Below, in pieces: positions 1-9,662 of a stretch of 64,000 bases of DNA. Numbering within the stretch: position 1 is the stretch's first letter; each line of letters begins with the position of its first letter. The position numbers were made by a program, and so were the translations under genes. Below the pieces are notes generated by a model. The model was not told where the DNA came from. It was given only the letters and a program-made list of their open reading frames with translations, and did not search any database. The stretch is from Cyclobacteriaceae bacterium (GTDB lineage Bacteria; Bacteroidota; Bacteroidia; Cytophagales; Cyclobacteriaceae), in assembly GCA_958296015.1 (NCBI GenBank), contig CATQIH010000017.1, forward strand, positions 1-64,000, written 5' to 3'.

Positions 1-1
1 C

Positions 2-346
2 CAAAAGTTTTATGAAGAGGTAGATAACGTTGATTTTGTGCTGGATATGGTGGGTGGCGATACGTTGTCTCATTCCGTTGATATCGTCAGGGAAGGCGGA
101 AAGATCATCACCTTGATCCCTACGCTTAGCGAAGAGCAAAAGCAAAAAGCCCGGGAGAGCAAAGTGGATTTGGCCTTTATGGAATCGCACGCCAGCGGCA
201 AAGATATGAACTCTCTAGCTGATTTGCTCAGCAAGAGAGCCATCAAAGCTCACGTTTCAAAAACATTTCCCTTTTCTGAAATGGGTAAAGCGCACAAGGA
301 AGTTGAAAGCGGACATACCGTGGGGAAAGTAGTGGTTACGCTTTAA
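2..346 (+). CDS. NADP-dependent quinone oxidoreductase (zinc-type alcohol dehydrogenase family), C-terminal part
   Basis: The reading frame is open at the left window edge and ends with TAA at 344-346, so only about the last 114 residues are present. The visible part holds the second half of a Rossmann fold: DFVLDMVGGD, then GGKIITL, and the family ending GHTVGKVVVTL, which matches the 'G+ vGKvVl' tail of medium-chain quinone oxidoreductases. These enzymes use NAD(P)H to reduce quinones or enones in the cytoplasm. The catalytic and zinc-binding part would lie upstream of the window. A broken AraC-type regulator follows 22 bp downstream on the same strand. The family call is fairly safe; the substrate is unknown. 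Confidence 0.75.
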   Translation, partial: QKFYEEVDNVDFVLDMVGGDTLSHSVDIVREGGKIITLIPTLSEEQKQKARESKVDLAFMESHASGKDMNSLADLLSKRAIKAHVSKTFPFSEMGKAHKEVESGHTVGKVVVTL

Positions 347-368
347 ACAGGAATCATCAACTTGAAGT

Positions 369-1289
369 ATGAAAAGCATACAAGCACCGTATCGGTTCAA
401 AACCATATCCGAATTTCACCAAAGCAAAGGGTTGCCCAAGCCTGATCATCCTTCTATCAAGCATCATTAGCCTGGATGATATCAAGCAGTTGCCGCCCGA
501 TAGTCCAAAGCGGTTGGTGGCGGATTTTTATTTCATCGCGCTGAAAAGAATTTTAAAGCGAAAGTAACTTACGGGCAACAGGAATACGATTTTGACGAGG
601 GGTGTCCTGACTTTCATGTCGCCCGGTCAGGTCTATGGTATTGAGATGGATAAAGAAGATATGCTAAGCCACACGGGATGGATGATTCTCGTCCATCCCA
701 ATTTTTTGTGGAATACGACACTGGCCAAAAAGATTGAGCAGTACGAATTTTTCAACTACTCGGTGCATGAGGCTTTGTTCCTTTCAGAAAAAGAGGAAAC
801 TTCCATTATGGGCATCATGCAGCATATCAACCAGGAATATCATGCCAACACCGATCAATTCAGCCAGGATATTATTATCGCTCAGTTGGAGGTACTGCTC
901 AATTATTCGGAACGCTTTTACCATCGTCAATTTCTGACTCGTAAGATCAGTAACCATAAGGTGTTCAACCGCTTGGAGAAATCCTTTCGGAACGATTCAA
1001 AGATGATGCTTTAAAAGCAGGGTTACCCACTGTTCATCAAATTGCTGAAATCCTGAACGTTTCGCCCAATTATCTGAGCGGGGTGCTCAAAACGCATACC
1101 GGCCAGAGTACGCAGCAGCATATCCACAACAAATTGATTGCAAAAGCCAAAGAAAAATTATCGACCTCCGATTTATCAGTGAGCGAAATTGCCTACGCCT
1201 TGGGTTTTAAACATTCGCAATCATTCAGCAAGTTGTTCAAGAGCAAGACTGACCTTTCGCCGTTGGACTTCAGGAGTTCTTTCAATTAA
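369..1289 (+). pseudogene. AraC-family transcriptional regulator, broken by frameshifts
   Basis: An ATG at 369 opens a frame (MKSIQAPYRFKTISEFHQ) that stops near 470. Related sequence resumes in other frames: a cupin-like sensor part (DIKQLPPDSPKRLVADFYF, then VLTFMSPGQVYG near 600-640), a helical linker ending near 1014, and a typical AraC helix-turn-helix pair from about 1020 to 1289. The latter contains IAEILNVSPNYLSGVLK and LSVSEIAYALGFKHSQSFSK, ending SPLDFRSSFN. At least three frame changes (about 460, 600 and 1010) are needed to join the pieces. In the intact family the protein binds DNA as an activator, often of a neighbouring oxidoreductase gene such as the one just upstream. It is either a decayed gene or carries sequencing indels. 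Confidence 0.75.
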
Positions 1290-1339
1290 TTTATATAAAT
1301 TAAAGCATGTACCTTGTAGCATCCTATTAAATGCTAAAC

Positions 1340-2095
1340 TTATTCCTTCCAATGTTGAAGCCGGTCGAGATATAGATAGGATTCTACAAACTTTCTGTGT
1401 TCCGCACTGGTCATTTTCTCTACCAGGTTAAGGGCTGAAATGTAACTGGTCAGATTTCCGTTTGATGAACTGTATTTTCCGTCTTCTACAAAAGTGATCA
1501 GGGAATCGTTCTGCACCTTCAGGTTTGGATAGTCCATTTGCAGTTGTTTTCCGCCTCCGATATACGTGACGATTTTCTTGCCATCGGCAATTCCCGAAGC
1601 TCCGATCAACTGCGCACCTGCACAATTGCTTACGGTATATTTGGTTTCCTTGTCTTTTTCTTTGATGAAATCCACAATTTTTTGGTTGTGTACCTGAGCA
1701 TACATATCATAGGCACTTGGTACAAAAAGTGCTGTCAGTTTCGGGCAATTCTCAAACGTATAATCGGGAACCAATGTTAGTCCTTCTTCAGTGGTAATGG
1801 GATGTTTAGTCTCGGCTATGGTAACGACATTGAAGAGTTGTTTTCCATCTGGCCCGTCTGGTTTGGAGAAAACATCGGAGGTGGCGACAACTTCCGACTG
1901 AAGTACGCCACTGTACATTAAAAGTCCGATCGTTGGCAAATCTTCCTTGAACGGTTTTAAATGCTTAGTCAAGGTATCAGCCTCCGAAAACATTTCTTTT
2001 TTAGCTTCTTCTGCATTTTCTTTTTGTGGCTGTGAGCTATTGGAATTGCAACTGTAAAACAGCATGGCAGTTGATAGGATAAATATATATTTCAT
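1340..2095 (-). CDS. DJ-1/PfpI-family lipoprotein
   Basis: The preferred start is the ATG at 2095 (MKYIFILSTAMLFYSCN), because it gives a lipoprotein signal peptide with the modified cysteine in YSC; a start at 2134 would only add an unsuitable leader. The mature part has a class I glutamine amidotransferase-like (DJ-1/PfpI) fold. It contains a leading strand IGLLMYSGVLQSEV, then LTALFVPSAYDMY, and the nucleophile elbow TVSNCAGAQLIGASG, whose Cys is the expected catalytic residue. Family members act as chaperones, glyoxalases or proteases; this one would sit on a membrane. It starts only 4 bp after the AhpD-like gene, so the two very probably share a transcript. The specific activity cannot be told from sequence. 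Confidence 0.75.
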   Translation of the reverse strand: MKYIFILSTAMLFYSCNSNSSQPQKENAEEAKKEMFSEADTLTKHLKPFKEDLPTIGLLMYSGVLQSEVVATSDVFSKPDGPDGKQLFNVVTIAETKHPITTEEGLTLVPDYTFENCPKLTALFVPSAYDMYAQVHNQKIVDFIKEKDKETKYTVSNCAGAQLIGASGIADGKKIVTYIGGGKQLQMDYPNLKVQNDSLITFVEDGKYSSSNGNLTSYISALNLVEKMTSAEHRKFVESYLYLDRLQHWKE

Positions 2096-2099
2096 GATA

Positions 2100-2540
2100 T
2101 TAATGGTTAATCGGTATGTTTGTGCTGATAGCAATCCTGTTCCAGGCGTTTATTGTGGTAATTGCCACAATAATCTGGGCAACATAGTGATCGTCAAAAT
2201 GTGCTGCTGCTTTTTTATAGGTTTCTGGGGAGAGTCCATTTTTGTGTATGAATGTTATTTCTTCAGTCATCAGAAGTATTGTTTTCTCTTCTGCTGAAAA
2301 AATATCAGTTTCTTTCCAGGCATTAAGCAAAAATATTCTCTCCTTGGTTTCTCCATAGTTAAGGGCATCTTGCGTGTGCATATTAATACAGAACGCACAG
2401 CCATTTATCTGCGAAGCCCTTATTTTTATGAGTTCTTTATGTGTTTTTGACAAATCGCAGTCTGAAAGATACTTTTCCAAACCATACATTGCTTTATATG
2501 CCTCAGGTTCGAGTTTGTCAATTTGAATGCTCTTTTCCAT
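2100..2540 (-). CDS. Carboxymuconolactone decarboxylase / AhpD-like alkylhydroperoxidase
   Basis: The protein is 146 residues of all-helical type. Its core motif is KIRASQINGCAFCINMHT: the CxxC pair plus the following His is the redox centre of AhpD-like proteins, which reduce peroxides or pass electrons to a peroxiredoxin in the cytoplasm. The rest (WKETDIFSAEEKTILLMTEEIT, HYVAQIIVAITTINAWNRIAI) matches the family helices that pack into a trimer or hexamer. Length is normal for the single-domain family. The DJ-1-like gene follows 4 bp downstream and a cupin gene lies 144 bp upstream on the same strand, which suggests a small stress or detoxification operon. Confidence 0.85.
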   Translation of the reverse strand: MEKSIQIDKLEPEAYKAMYGLEKYLSDCDLSKTHKELIKIRASQINGCAFCINMHTQDALNYGETKERIFLLNAWKETDIFSAEEKTILLMTEEITFIHKNGLSPETYKKAAAHFDDHYVAQIIVAITTINAWNRIAISTNIPINH

Positions 2541-2684
2541 AATATATTTTTTCTGATTGTGCTTATTAACTGATACTTTTCAATTTGTTTGTTAAAGTGA
2601 TATGCCCCCAATGGTAAAATTTTCTTTGAAATAAAGCTTATGTGCGTCGTTCTTTGAAGTCCACTGTCCAATCGTATTCCATTT

Positions 2685-3119
2685 CTACTTTACTTCTTCA
2701 GGAATGACCAGTTGCTCTGCATCGCGTGGGTGAACGATTATTGCTACTACCCGTGCCGTTTTGGTATTACTGGCACTCTGGGCTACTTCGTGCAAAATCA
2801 TGGTAGGTTCATAAAACGCGCCTCCGGCTTTGATGGTACGCATGGGCTTACCTTTCACTTTGAAACTAAATTCACCTTCGACAACATAGCCGTAAACAGC
2901 CCCTGGGTGCCGATGCGGAGGGCTTACCTGGCCCGGTTCGAAGGTAAGCTCAAAAGTAGTGGCGCGGCCAGGTTTTCCGTCTACCATTTCTTCCACGTCT
3001 ATGGCTGAAACAACTTTGACTGTTGGCATAGTAGAGGCATCCATAGGCTTCATTTGCGCCCAGGCAGACCCAGTGATCGTCATAAGTAATACGAAAGCAG
3101 TTATGATAGGTTTGTTCAT
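2685..3119 (-). CDS. Exported cupin-domain protein
   Basis: The 144-residue protein begins with a clear signal peptide (hydrophobic ITAFVLLMTITGSAWA, cleavage before QMKP). It then forms one cupin barrel. Cupin motif 1 is seen in PGQVSPPHRHPGAVYGYVVEG, with two His and a downstream Glu as probable metal ligands. Motif 2 is near GGAFYEPTMILHEVAQ, supplying a further His. It is therefore a periplasmic metal-binding cupin of unknown substrate. It is divergently transcribed from the MocR-type regulator, whose start is 84 bp away, so that regulator is the best candidate for its control (inference). Confidence 0.8.
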   Translation of the reverse strand: MNKPIITAFVLLMTITGSAWAQMKPMDASTMPTVKVVSAIDVEEMVDGKPGRATTFELTFEPGQVSPPHRHPGAVYGYVVEGEFSFKVKGKPMRTIKAGGAFYEPTMILHEVAQSASNTKTARVVAIIVHPRDAEQLVIPEEVK

Positions 3120-3151
3120 GATGTTGTGCGTTAATTAATACATAATTGCGT

Positions 3152-3159
3152 CAAAAGTA
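3152..3159 (-). promoter_or_regulatory. Candidate Bacteroidota -7 element upstream of the cupin gene
   Basis: On the minus strand this reads TACTTTTG, which fits the Bacteroidota -7 consensus TAnnTTTG. It would place transcription start about 25 nt before the cupin ATG. A clear -33 TTTG at the proper distance is not visible, so support is weak. It lies in the 84-bp gap shared with the divergent MocR-type gene. Confidence 0.3.
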
Positions 3160-3203
3160 TATATTTACAAGCGTATCAGTAGGGGTCAGAAAAAACAAAC
3201 AAC

Positions 3204-4679
3204 ATGGGTCAGTATTTTTTGAAAAGCCTTTTAGTAATAGATAAAACGTCGAGAGTACCCATTTATCTACAGATTGCCACCGCAATTGTGAAGGAGATTC
3301 AGCGGGGTCGCATGTATCCTGGCCAGAAACTGCCCGGCGTTCGCTCATTGGGTAGTCTTTTAGGAGTAAACAAGAAGACTATCGAGCGCGTTTACATAGA
3401 ACTCGAACTCCAGCAGTGGCTCAAACTCTTGCCAAAAGTAGGAGCTTTCGTATCCGATGACCTACCGCAGATTGACTACCATGGATTATCTGACACGCCA
3501 ATCTCCGGATTTACAGAAAGTATGGCTTACGACATCAATAGCGTAGACATTCTTGAAGTGCCCCAGTTTAATCATCGCCACGGGCTATTCATCGACGATG
3601 GTTTCCCGGATAGCAGGCTCATTGACCATGTACTCATCAATCGAACGTATCGGAGTATTTTACGAAGCAAGCATCATAGGTCACTACTCTCCTACGGTAG
3701 TTCGTACGGCGATGAAGTGCTGAGAGAAGTGCTGGCCCAGTACCTTCTTGAAACGCGAGGCATCCCCTGTACTATGAACAACATTCTTATCACTAGGGGA
3801 AGCCAGATGGCATTGTTTTTAAGCATGAGCGTACTTATTAGAAAAGGCGAGGATGCTATTGTAAGTAGCCCTAATTATTTCTTCGCCGATGAGACGCTCA
3901 AATACCTAGGTGCCTCTATTAAAACCGTGCCGGTGGATGAAGATGGCATTGTGGTGGATGCTATCGAGGAACACTGTCGGCAAGGAAACGTTCGTGTGGT
4001 CTATATTACCCCTCACCACCATTATCCTACAACGGTTACGCTAAGCCCCACCCGAAGGATGAAACTGCTGGAGTTAGCGGAGAAGTATCAATTCGCAGTA
4101 CTGGAAGATGATTACGACTACGACTTTCACTATAGCCACAACCCACTTCTTCCGTTGGTAAGCGTAGACGCTAACGGATCGGTACTTTATGTAGGTTCTT
4201 TCTCTAAGACCATTGCTTCTTCTTTTAGGGTGGGCTATTTAGTGGCCCCTGAGAAGTTTTTAGCGCAAGCGGTCCGACTTAGAGCCATTATTGATTTTCA
4301 GGGAGATGCTATTTTAGAACGTACCATCGCCCAACTCCTTGATGAAGGAGAACTTCAGCGTATGCTTAGAAAATCGCTGAATGCCTACCAAAAACGGAAA
4401 GATTATCTTTGTCAGGAATTACAGGCTGATTTCAATGGCTTCATTGACTTTGATGTGCCTGATGGTGGAATGGCTGTTTGGGCAAAGTTTAATGCTGACA
4501 TTGATATAAAAAAGGTAGCCATCCAAGCCAGAAAAAACCATCTTCACTTTTCTGACGGAACGCTGTTTGGAAGCCACCTTAATGCTACTCGCCTGGGATT
4601 TGCTTCTCTGAGGTTTTCCGAGATGAAAGAAAGACTCAATTTATTGAAGAACAGTATAGACGAAGTAAAGTCAAAATGA
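3204..4679 (+). CDS. MocR/PdxR-type GntR-family regulator with aminotransferase-like domain
   Basis: The 491-residue protein has the two-part MocR architecture. Residues of about 12-80 form a winged helix of GntR type (VPIYLQIATAIVKEI, then PGQKLPGVRSLGSLLGVNKK). From about residue 115 it is a fold-type I PLP aminotransferase-like domain: SPNYFFADETLKYLG, LEDDYDYDFHY, and YVGSFSKTIASSFRVGY, whose Lys in SFSKT is the expected PLP lysine. MocR proteins sense PLP adducts or amino-acid-like ligands and bind operator DNA as dimers. Its divergent position to the cupin, AhpD and DJ-1 cluster makes that cluster the likely target, together with autoregulation. The gene looks intact and of normal length. 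Confidence 0.88.
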   Translation: MGQYFLKSLLVIDKTSRVPIYLQIATAIVKEIQRGRMYPGQKLPGVRSLGSLLGVNKKTIERVYIELELQQWLKLLPKVGAFVSDDLPQIDYHGLSDTPISGFTESMAYDINSVDILEVPQFNHRHGLFIDDGFPDSRLIDHVLINRTYRSILRSKHHRSLLSYGSSYGDEVLREVLAQYLLETRGIPCTMNNILITRGSQMALFLSMSVLIRKGEDAIVSSPNYFFADETLKYLGASIKTVPVDEDGIVVDAIEEHCRQGNVRVVYITPHHHYPTTVTLSPTRRMKLLELAEKYQFAVLEDDYDYDFHYSHNPLLPLVSVDANGSVLYVGSFSKTIASSFRVGYLVAPEKFLAQAVRLRAIIDFQGDAILERTIAQLLDEGELQRMLRKSLNAYQKRKDYLCQELQADFNGFIDFDVPDGGMAVWAKFNADIDIKKVAIQARKNHLHFSDGTLFGSHLNATRLGFASLRFSEMKERLNLLKNSIDEVKSK

Positions 4680-4736
4680 TTTCATTTTCCAGTTTGTCTG
4701 TTTGTTGTTTTTATGCATCGTTATGCACAGATTATT

Positions 4737-6296
4737 TTACTCTTTTACATTCACTTTTTTAAGATATTTACTATCCATATTGGAATCGAACGCCTGCCCG
4801 TTTTCTATTAATACTGCTGGTAAGGATTTATTTGAAGGAGAAGCACTTGCTTTTATGTTTGTCAATTGCAATTCATTAAAATCTTTTACGTGAATCCCAT
4901 ATTTGAAGTAATTTTGCTTTACTTCACCCCATGAAATATTTACATCATTTAATGTCAGATTTTTTACGTGCTGAGCATAAATTGCTGAAATATCCGAAGA
5001 AAACAGTTGATTATTTCCCATAGCCCCTCTCAAATCAATATTTCCACCTGCAACATCGTTGAGTTCACTATTGTTGAGTACAAAGTATAAGTTATCAATC
5101 CTTACATCTTCAATCATACTTTCTCTAGAGCCATAGATAAGGATGCCTATTTCACCGGTACAGGTAATATCTCGAAAGGTTACATTCTTTATCTTTCCCA
5201 TTGTCACATCCGCATTCCCACGAACCGCAGAAATATGAATAGGTTCTCCATTACCCCACCAATCGCCGGTATGCAAACGAGTGCTGATCGTAACCTGAGA
5301 GATGGTTACATTCTCCACGGAACCTTCGTCTCTAACAAAAATCCCAATGCCTCTGTTGGAATTTGTAATGTTCACATTGCTTATATGAATATTTCGGATA
5401 GTATTTTGGTCTAAAAATCCAATACGGATGCCGCTGGAACGAGATTGCAGATTGCAATTTGTGATGGTGATATTGTCGGAAGAATGCCGTAAGTTATGGT
5501 AACCAGGCAATTCAAAATGATGAGCATAACCTGTGATGGCGATAGCATCGTCACCTGTTCTAATATCACAATCCGAGACAATCACATTATTACACGAGGT
5601 GATGTCAATGCCATCGCTGTTGGGTGTGGCCATGCTAGCCCATATTTTTAAACCGGAAGCCATCACACCATCACAATCAGCAAAATGTAATGTCCAAAAT
5701 GGAGATTTTATCAATTGCACATCTCGTAACAATACATTCTTGCATTCCGAAAAAATAACCATTTGATTGGGCCTTTCTGGTTTTGGTACTACGGGTCCAT
5801 CACCAATTCCGGATGCAACTTTTCGGAAGTCACCTTTCTGCCTTGTGAATTCTACTCCTCCCCAGTCTATTTTTTTGGCTTGGTCCCAAATGAAAAAGCT
5901 TTCCTCATTTCCATCGATCGCTCCCTGACCTGTAATTGATATATTATCTGCTTTGTGAGCGTAAATAATGCCATAGTGCGCTGCCTTATCAGAAGTTGGG
6001 GATTGGTAAGGTTTATAATCAGAAATGTTGGCACTACCTTTAATCACAGAACCTGATTCAAGGTAGAGATTTACATTTGACTTGAGTGCTATGGTTCCGG
6101 TAACATACACTCCTGAAGGTACATATACAGTCCCCCCTCCTGTGGAGGCACAGGAATCAATTGCTTTCTGTATGAATAATGTGTTTACTGTTGAATTATC
6201 GGGCTTGGCCCCAAAATCTTTAATGTTAAATTTTTGAGCCATGCAAATATTCAAAAGTAGGAGTAATGCAATGCTTATAAATGCAGATTTAATCAT
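4737..6296 (-). CDS. Exported GH28 polygalacturonase-like glycoside hydrolase
   Basis: The 519-residue protein starts with a signal peptide (FISIALLLLLNICMAQ) and folds as a right-handed parallel beta-helix. It opens with the family start FNIKDFGAKPDN and GGGTVYVPSGVY. GH28 catalytic motifs are present: ATPNSDGIDITSC (Asp), DIRTGDDAIAITG (Asp pair), and SRSSGIRIGF in place of the usual G-H-G/RIK region. It would cut galacturonan or rhamnogalacturonan in the periplasm or outside the cell. It converges with the MocR-type gene. No SusC/SusD pair is seen nearby. Substrate specificity beyond pectin-type glycans is not resolved. Confidence 0.85.
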   Translation of the reverse strand: MIKSAFISIALLLLLNICMAQKFNIKDFGAKPDNSTVNTLFIQKAIDSCASTGGGTVYVPSGVYVTGTIALKSNVNLYLESGSVIKGSANISDYKPYQSPTSDKAAHYGIIYAHKADNISITGQGAIDGNEESFFIWDQAKKIDWGGVEFTRQKGDFRKVASGIGDGPVVPKPERPNQMVIFSECKNVLLRDVQLIKSPFWTLHFADCDGVMASGLKIWASMATPNSDGIDITSCNNVIVSDCDIRTGDDAIAITGYAHHFELPGYHNLRHSSDNITITNCNLQSRSSGIRIGFLDQNTIRNIHISNVNITNSNRGIGIFVRDEGSVENVTISQVTISTRLHTGDWWGNGEPIHISAVRGNADVTMGKIKNVTFRDITCTGEIGILIYGSRESMIEDVRIDNLYFVLNNSELNDVAGGNIDLRGAMGNNQLFSSDISAIYAQHVKNLTLNDVNISWGEVKQNYFKYGIHVKDFNELQLTNIKASASPSNKSLPAVLIENGQAFDSNMDSKYLKKVNVKE

Positions 6297-6479
6297 GATT
6301 ATAACTTATTAATTTATGTATAACATTAGGAGCCGACTATTTTTTCTTTCAGTTTTTCTAATTCCTCTCAGATCTCTTTGGCTTCTGCTGTCGCTTAGGG
6401 ACGTCAAATACATAACGTACTTAACTTTCTAAGGACTAATATGTTACTGAATTCTTATTTCTTTGCTGGGTAGTTCTGA
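6297..6479. other. Gap with no recognised gene
   Basis: This stretch precedes the IS3 remnant. A short minus-strand piece near 6340-6400 would translate to a charged, coiled-coil-like peptide of the kind found in IS3 OrfA proteins, but it contains a stop and is too short to assign. Confidence 0.3.
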
Positions 6480-7099
6480 AAAGCTGTTCAGCGGCATCGG
6501 CCGTCCGACTAAATGCTTTGTGCGGGGTGCCCCGCGCCTAAAACAACTGATAGCAGACATGGTAAAGCAGTTTGTAAAAACCTGTTGTTAGATCAACCAT
6601 TGCCCACAGCACCCAATTGTGTCTGGGTAGGAGCCGCCAGGGCCCGGACATTACATATTTGCCCTTGATAAATGGACAATGGGGTTATCTAGCCACTTGG
6701 CTGGATATGTCTTCCAGAGTCATGGTCGGCTGGCAAGTAGCAGATCATATGGAAGCAATCCTTCGTGGAGCGGCTTAGTAGTCGGCGCTCTAAAGAAAAG
6801 CTTACAATGACGTTGTCCGGCTCCTGGACTTGTTGTGTATTCTGATCAGGGGGAACAGTATGTCTCTGATCAGCTAGTAAACTTGTTGAAAGACTATCGC
6901 TGTCGTCAGAGTATGACGGGGCCACTTTAAGTATAGTAAATGCCCAAACGGAAATCTTTGATCTTATAGAAGTATATTATAATCGCAAACGCAGACATTC
7001 TTTTATTGGAAACAAAATATTATTTACCCCGGTCGGGCCGACTTTAAATCAGTAACTCGCTTAACTAAGCGTCCCGCCAAATTAGATCACCTCAAATAA
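6480..7099 (+). pseudogene. IS3-family transposase OrfB remnant
   Basis: In shifting frames this region encodes recognisable pieces of an IS3 OrfB (DDE integrase core): APNCVWVG near 6610-6635, then DITYLPLINGQWGYLATWLD, VGWQVADHME near 6725-6750, and VYSDQGEQYVSDQLVNLLKDY near 6830-6900. The family C-terminus EVYYNRKRRHSFIGN follows, with the last stop at 7097-7099. Several frameshifts and stops interrupt it, and no intact OrfA lies upstream. It is a dead element; the right end probably lies in the following 30-40 bp. No intact terminal repeats were identified. Confidence 0.75.
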
Positions 7100-7409
7100 C
7101 TGGTCAAAAGGCAGGCATGGGTCACCCCACGACCCGGTTTGGTTTATCATGTTTTCTTACACTGAGCACAAAAGAAAAATTGTACAGTCCTGAATTCTTG
7201 AAGCAGGGCTTGAAACAACTAAAGGAGCTTTCCAAAAAGTTTTCTACCTTTACAGAATACTTATGGAACGGGATAAGGCCTTCGTTTATGCCCCGAATGA
7301 AAGCACGAGCGAATGCTGTTTCACAGTGTCCTGCGACAAGAAAGCTGGTTTTCTATAAAATGACGTATAATTCATAACTTGATTTTCTTATTAACAACCT
7401 TCTGCACTT
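7100..7409. other. Gap between IS3 remnant and GH92 gene
   Basis: The first bases probably belong to the right end of the IS3 element. An open frame at 7117-7377 (86 codons) shows no family motif, unusual composition and no ribosome-binding site, so I do not call it a gene. The promoter of the GH92 gene should lie at the right edge. Confidence 0.35.
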
Positions 7410-9590
7410 ATGCCTAAGCACATCATCACTTTTTTATTTACAGTAGTAATCTTCTCCTGCCTATCAGCTGTAACCGCTATAGCACAGCCGTCAGCCAAAG
7501 GGTTCACGCAATACGTCAACCCGCTGATAGGCACAGCACCGCTAACTGATCCGAAGTTTATCGGGTACACACCGCCAGAAGGCTGGAGGGTATGGGCAGG
7601 GCTGGTGTACCCTGGTGTGTCTGTGCCCAATGCGATGGTGCAGCTCAGTCCTGTCACCGAGTATGGCACCGGTGCCGGGTATGAATACGAAGATACGGTG
7701 ATCCATGCCTTTGCTCATACCAATAAGGGGCACTGGAATTTGTTGAACATCCCGGTACTTCCGCTGTCTGGCAAGCGTAATGTCCGGGAATACGGTTCCC
7801 GGTTCTCACACAAGTCAGAGAAGGCGCAGGCAGGTTTTTACCAGGTGTATCTGGAAGATTATCAGGTGGACGTAAAGCTCACCTCCACACTGAGGAGTGG
7901 CTACCATCAGTACAAGTACAAAGACGCAAAAGACCGTCAGATACTCTTTGATCTGGCTAAGGCCAACAATGAGGTATCAGACTGGAAGATAGAAAAGACA
8001 GGAAAAAATACAGTGCAGGGCTTTCAGCAAAACGGTGACCAGGTCATTCATTTTTATGCCCTGCTGAGTGAGCCAATTCGGCAGCTTGAAGTGCAGCAGG
8101 AAGGAAAGAAAGAAGGGCAGGCCATTATCCATCTGCAAGATAGTAACCAAGAGCCGGTAGAGATGAAGATCGGCTTATCATTTGTCAGTGCACAGAATGC
8201 TAAACAGAACCTGGAGGCAGAAATCGGTAACCGGTCATTTGACGAAGTAAGCACCAAAGCCCGGCAGACCTGGGAAGATCTTTTGTCTAAAATTCAGGTA
8301 ACAGGTGGCACAAAAAAGCAAAAAGAGCTGTTCTATACCTCTTTTTACCGCTCTTTTCTCTGGCCTGCCTTGCGCAGCGACGTGAATGGTGAGTTTAGAG
8401 ATGTAAAAGGAAAAACGGTCAAAGCAGATTTCAATTACTACACCATACCCTCTTTGTGGGACACCTACCGCAACAAGCTGGTATTGCTGGGGCTTGTGGC
8501 TCCGCAGGTGACCAGCGATGTGATCAGGTCGTTGCAGGATATAGGAGAAAAGACGGGCTTTATTCCTACCTTCTTTCATGGTGACCATGCCGCCGCATTT
8601 ATCGCCAGTGCCTACGTGCGGGGCATTGATCACTACGATGTCAAAAAGGTATACCAGTTGCTACTCAACAATGCCAACAAGGAGGGAGGAACCCGACCGT
8701 ATATTTCCGAATATATCCGGAAAGGATACATCTCCACGCCCCAGATTGACTCACCATACGTAGAGACCAAGGCAAAGGCAGGTGTTTCCAAAACCCTGGA
8801 ATACGCTTACGATGACTATGCCGTAGCGCAGCTTGCCCAAGCCTTGCATGATACGGCCAATTATCAGGCACTCATGCAAAGGTCGAAAAACTATCAAAAC
8901 GTGTTTGATACAACTACCCATTTCATGAGAGGACGGTTGGAGAATGGTGACTGGGTTAAAAATTTTGACCCAAAATATCCTTATTACGAGTATATGTATC
9001 GGGAAGCCAATGCCTGGCAGGTTTCGTTTTTTGCGCCCCAGGATATGCCCGGGCTGGTGAGCTTATATGGCGGGTCCGCCAATTTTGAAGCAAAACTAGA
9101 CTCCCTGTTTACCGTTCCTTGGAACCCAGCATATATTGCACGAAACGTGTCCAGCTTCATCGGGCAGTATGTACATGGCAACCAGCCCGATCATGAGGCT
9201 CCTTTTTCATATTACTTTGTCGGCAAACCGGAAAAATCGCAGCAGGTCATAGATAACATCCTGGAGAATTACTATGGCGTAGGTGAGCAAGGGCTGGCAC
9301 TTTGTGGCATGGACGATGCCGGTGAGATGTCGGCGTGGTATGTGTTCAGCGCGCTGGGATTGTACCCCTTTTCTCCGGCAGATCCAGCGTACCTGGTAAC
9401 CGTTCCACTTTTTGAGCAGGTACGCTGGAAGCTTGACAATGGAAAGGAACTCATCATTGATAAACCGGAAAAAGGAAGAAGCCTAACCTCCATCAGGGTA
9501 AATAACAAGCCCATCAAAGGATATTTTGTTTCGCACGATCTGTTCACAGAAGGGGGCAAGATAGATGTTATGACAGACCAGGATCAATAA
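7410..9590 (+). CDS. Exported GH92 alpha-mannosidase
   Basis: The 726-residue protein starts with a signal peptide (IITFLFTVVIFSCLSAVTAIAQ). It then shows the GH92 pattern: YVNPLIGT at the start of the mature protein, YPGVSVPNAMVQLSP, FAHTNKGH, the (alpha/alpha)6 region with YRSFLWPALRSDVNGEF, HGDHAAAFIASAYVRG, NQPDHEAPFSYYFVG and the acid/base region GMDDAGEMSAWYVFSALG. GH92 enzymes are calcium-dependent exo-acting alpha-1,2/1,3-mannosidases. Length is normal and the frame is unbroken, unlike most carbohydrate genes around it. It lies downstream of an IS3 remnant, so its regulation may have changed. Confidence 0.9.
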   Translation: MPKHIITFLFTVVIFSCLSAVTAIAQPSAKGFTQYVNPLIGTAPLTDPKFIGYTPPEGWRVWAGLVYPGVSVPNAMVQLSPVTEYGTGAGYEYEDTVIHAFAHTNKGHWNLLNIPVLPLSGKRNVREYGSRFSHKSEKAQAGFYQVYLEDYQVDVKLTSTLRSGYHQYKYKDAKDRQILFDLAKANNEVSDWKIEKTGKNTVQGFQQNGDQVIHFYALLSEPIRQLEVQQEGKKEGQAIIHLQDSNQEPVEMKIGLSFVSAQNAKQNLEAEIGNRSFDEVSTKARQTWEDLLSKIQVTGGTKKQKELFYTSFYRSFLWPALRSDVNGEFRDVKGKTVKADFNYYTIPSLWDTYRNKLVLLGLVAPQVTSDVIRSLQDIGEKTGFIPTFFHGDHAAAFIASAYVRGIDHYDVKKVYQLLLNNANKEGGTRPYISEYIRKGYISTPQIDSPYVETKAKAGVSKTLEYAYDDYAVAQLAQALHDTANYQALMQRSKNYQNVFDTTTHFMRGRLENGDWVKNFDPKYPYYEYMYREANAWQVSFFAPQDMPGLVSLYGGSANFEAKLDSLFTVPWNPAYIARNVSSFIGQYVHGNQPDHEAPFSYYFVGKPEKSQQVIDNILENYYGVGEQGLALCGMDDAGEMSAWYVFSALGLYPFSPADPAYLVTVPLFEQVRWKLDNGKELIIDKPEKGRSLTSIRVNNKPIKGYFVSHDLFTEGGKIDVMTDQDQ

Positions 9591-9617
9591 ATTACGAAAC
9601 CAAACGGTGCTAATCCT

Positions 9618-9662
9618 GGAGTGCTTTTGTAACTGGTGTGGAACGCGTTATAAAAGCACTCC
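9618..9662 (+). terminator. Hairpin downstream of the GH92 gene
   Basis: Arms 9618-9633 and 9647-9662 pair in 15 of 16 positions (GGAGTGCTTTTGTAAC with GTTATAAAAGCACTCC), enclosing a 13-nt loop. It begins 28 bp after the GH92 stop. No clear T run follows, so it may end transcription or protect the 3' end of the message. Confidence 0.5.

Noticed and set aside
3151-3348. Minus-strand open frame across the start of the MocR-type gene
   Set aside because: It is antisense to the conserved helix-turn-helix and has no protein-like features.
7117-7377. Open frame of 86 codons before the GH92 gene
   Set aside because: No family motif, no ribosome-binding site and odd composition; it overlaps the probable end of the IS3 remnant.
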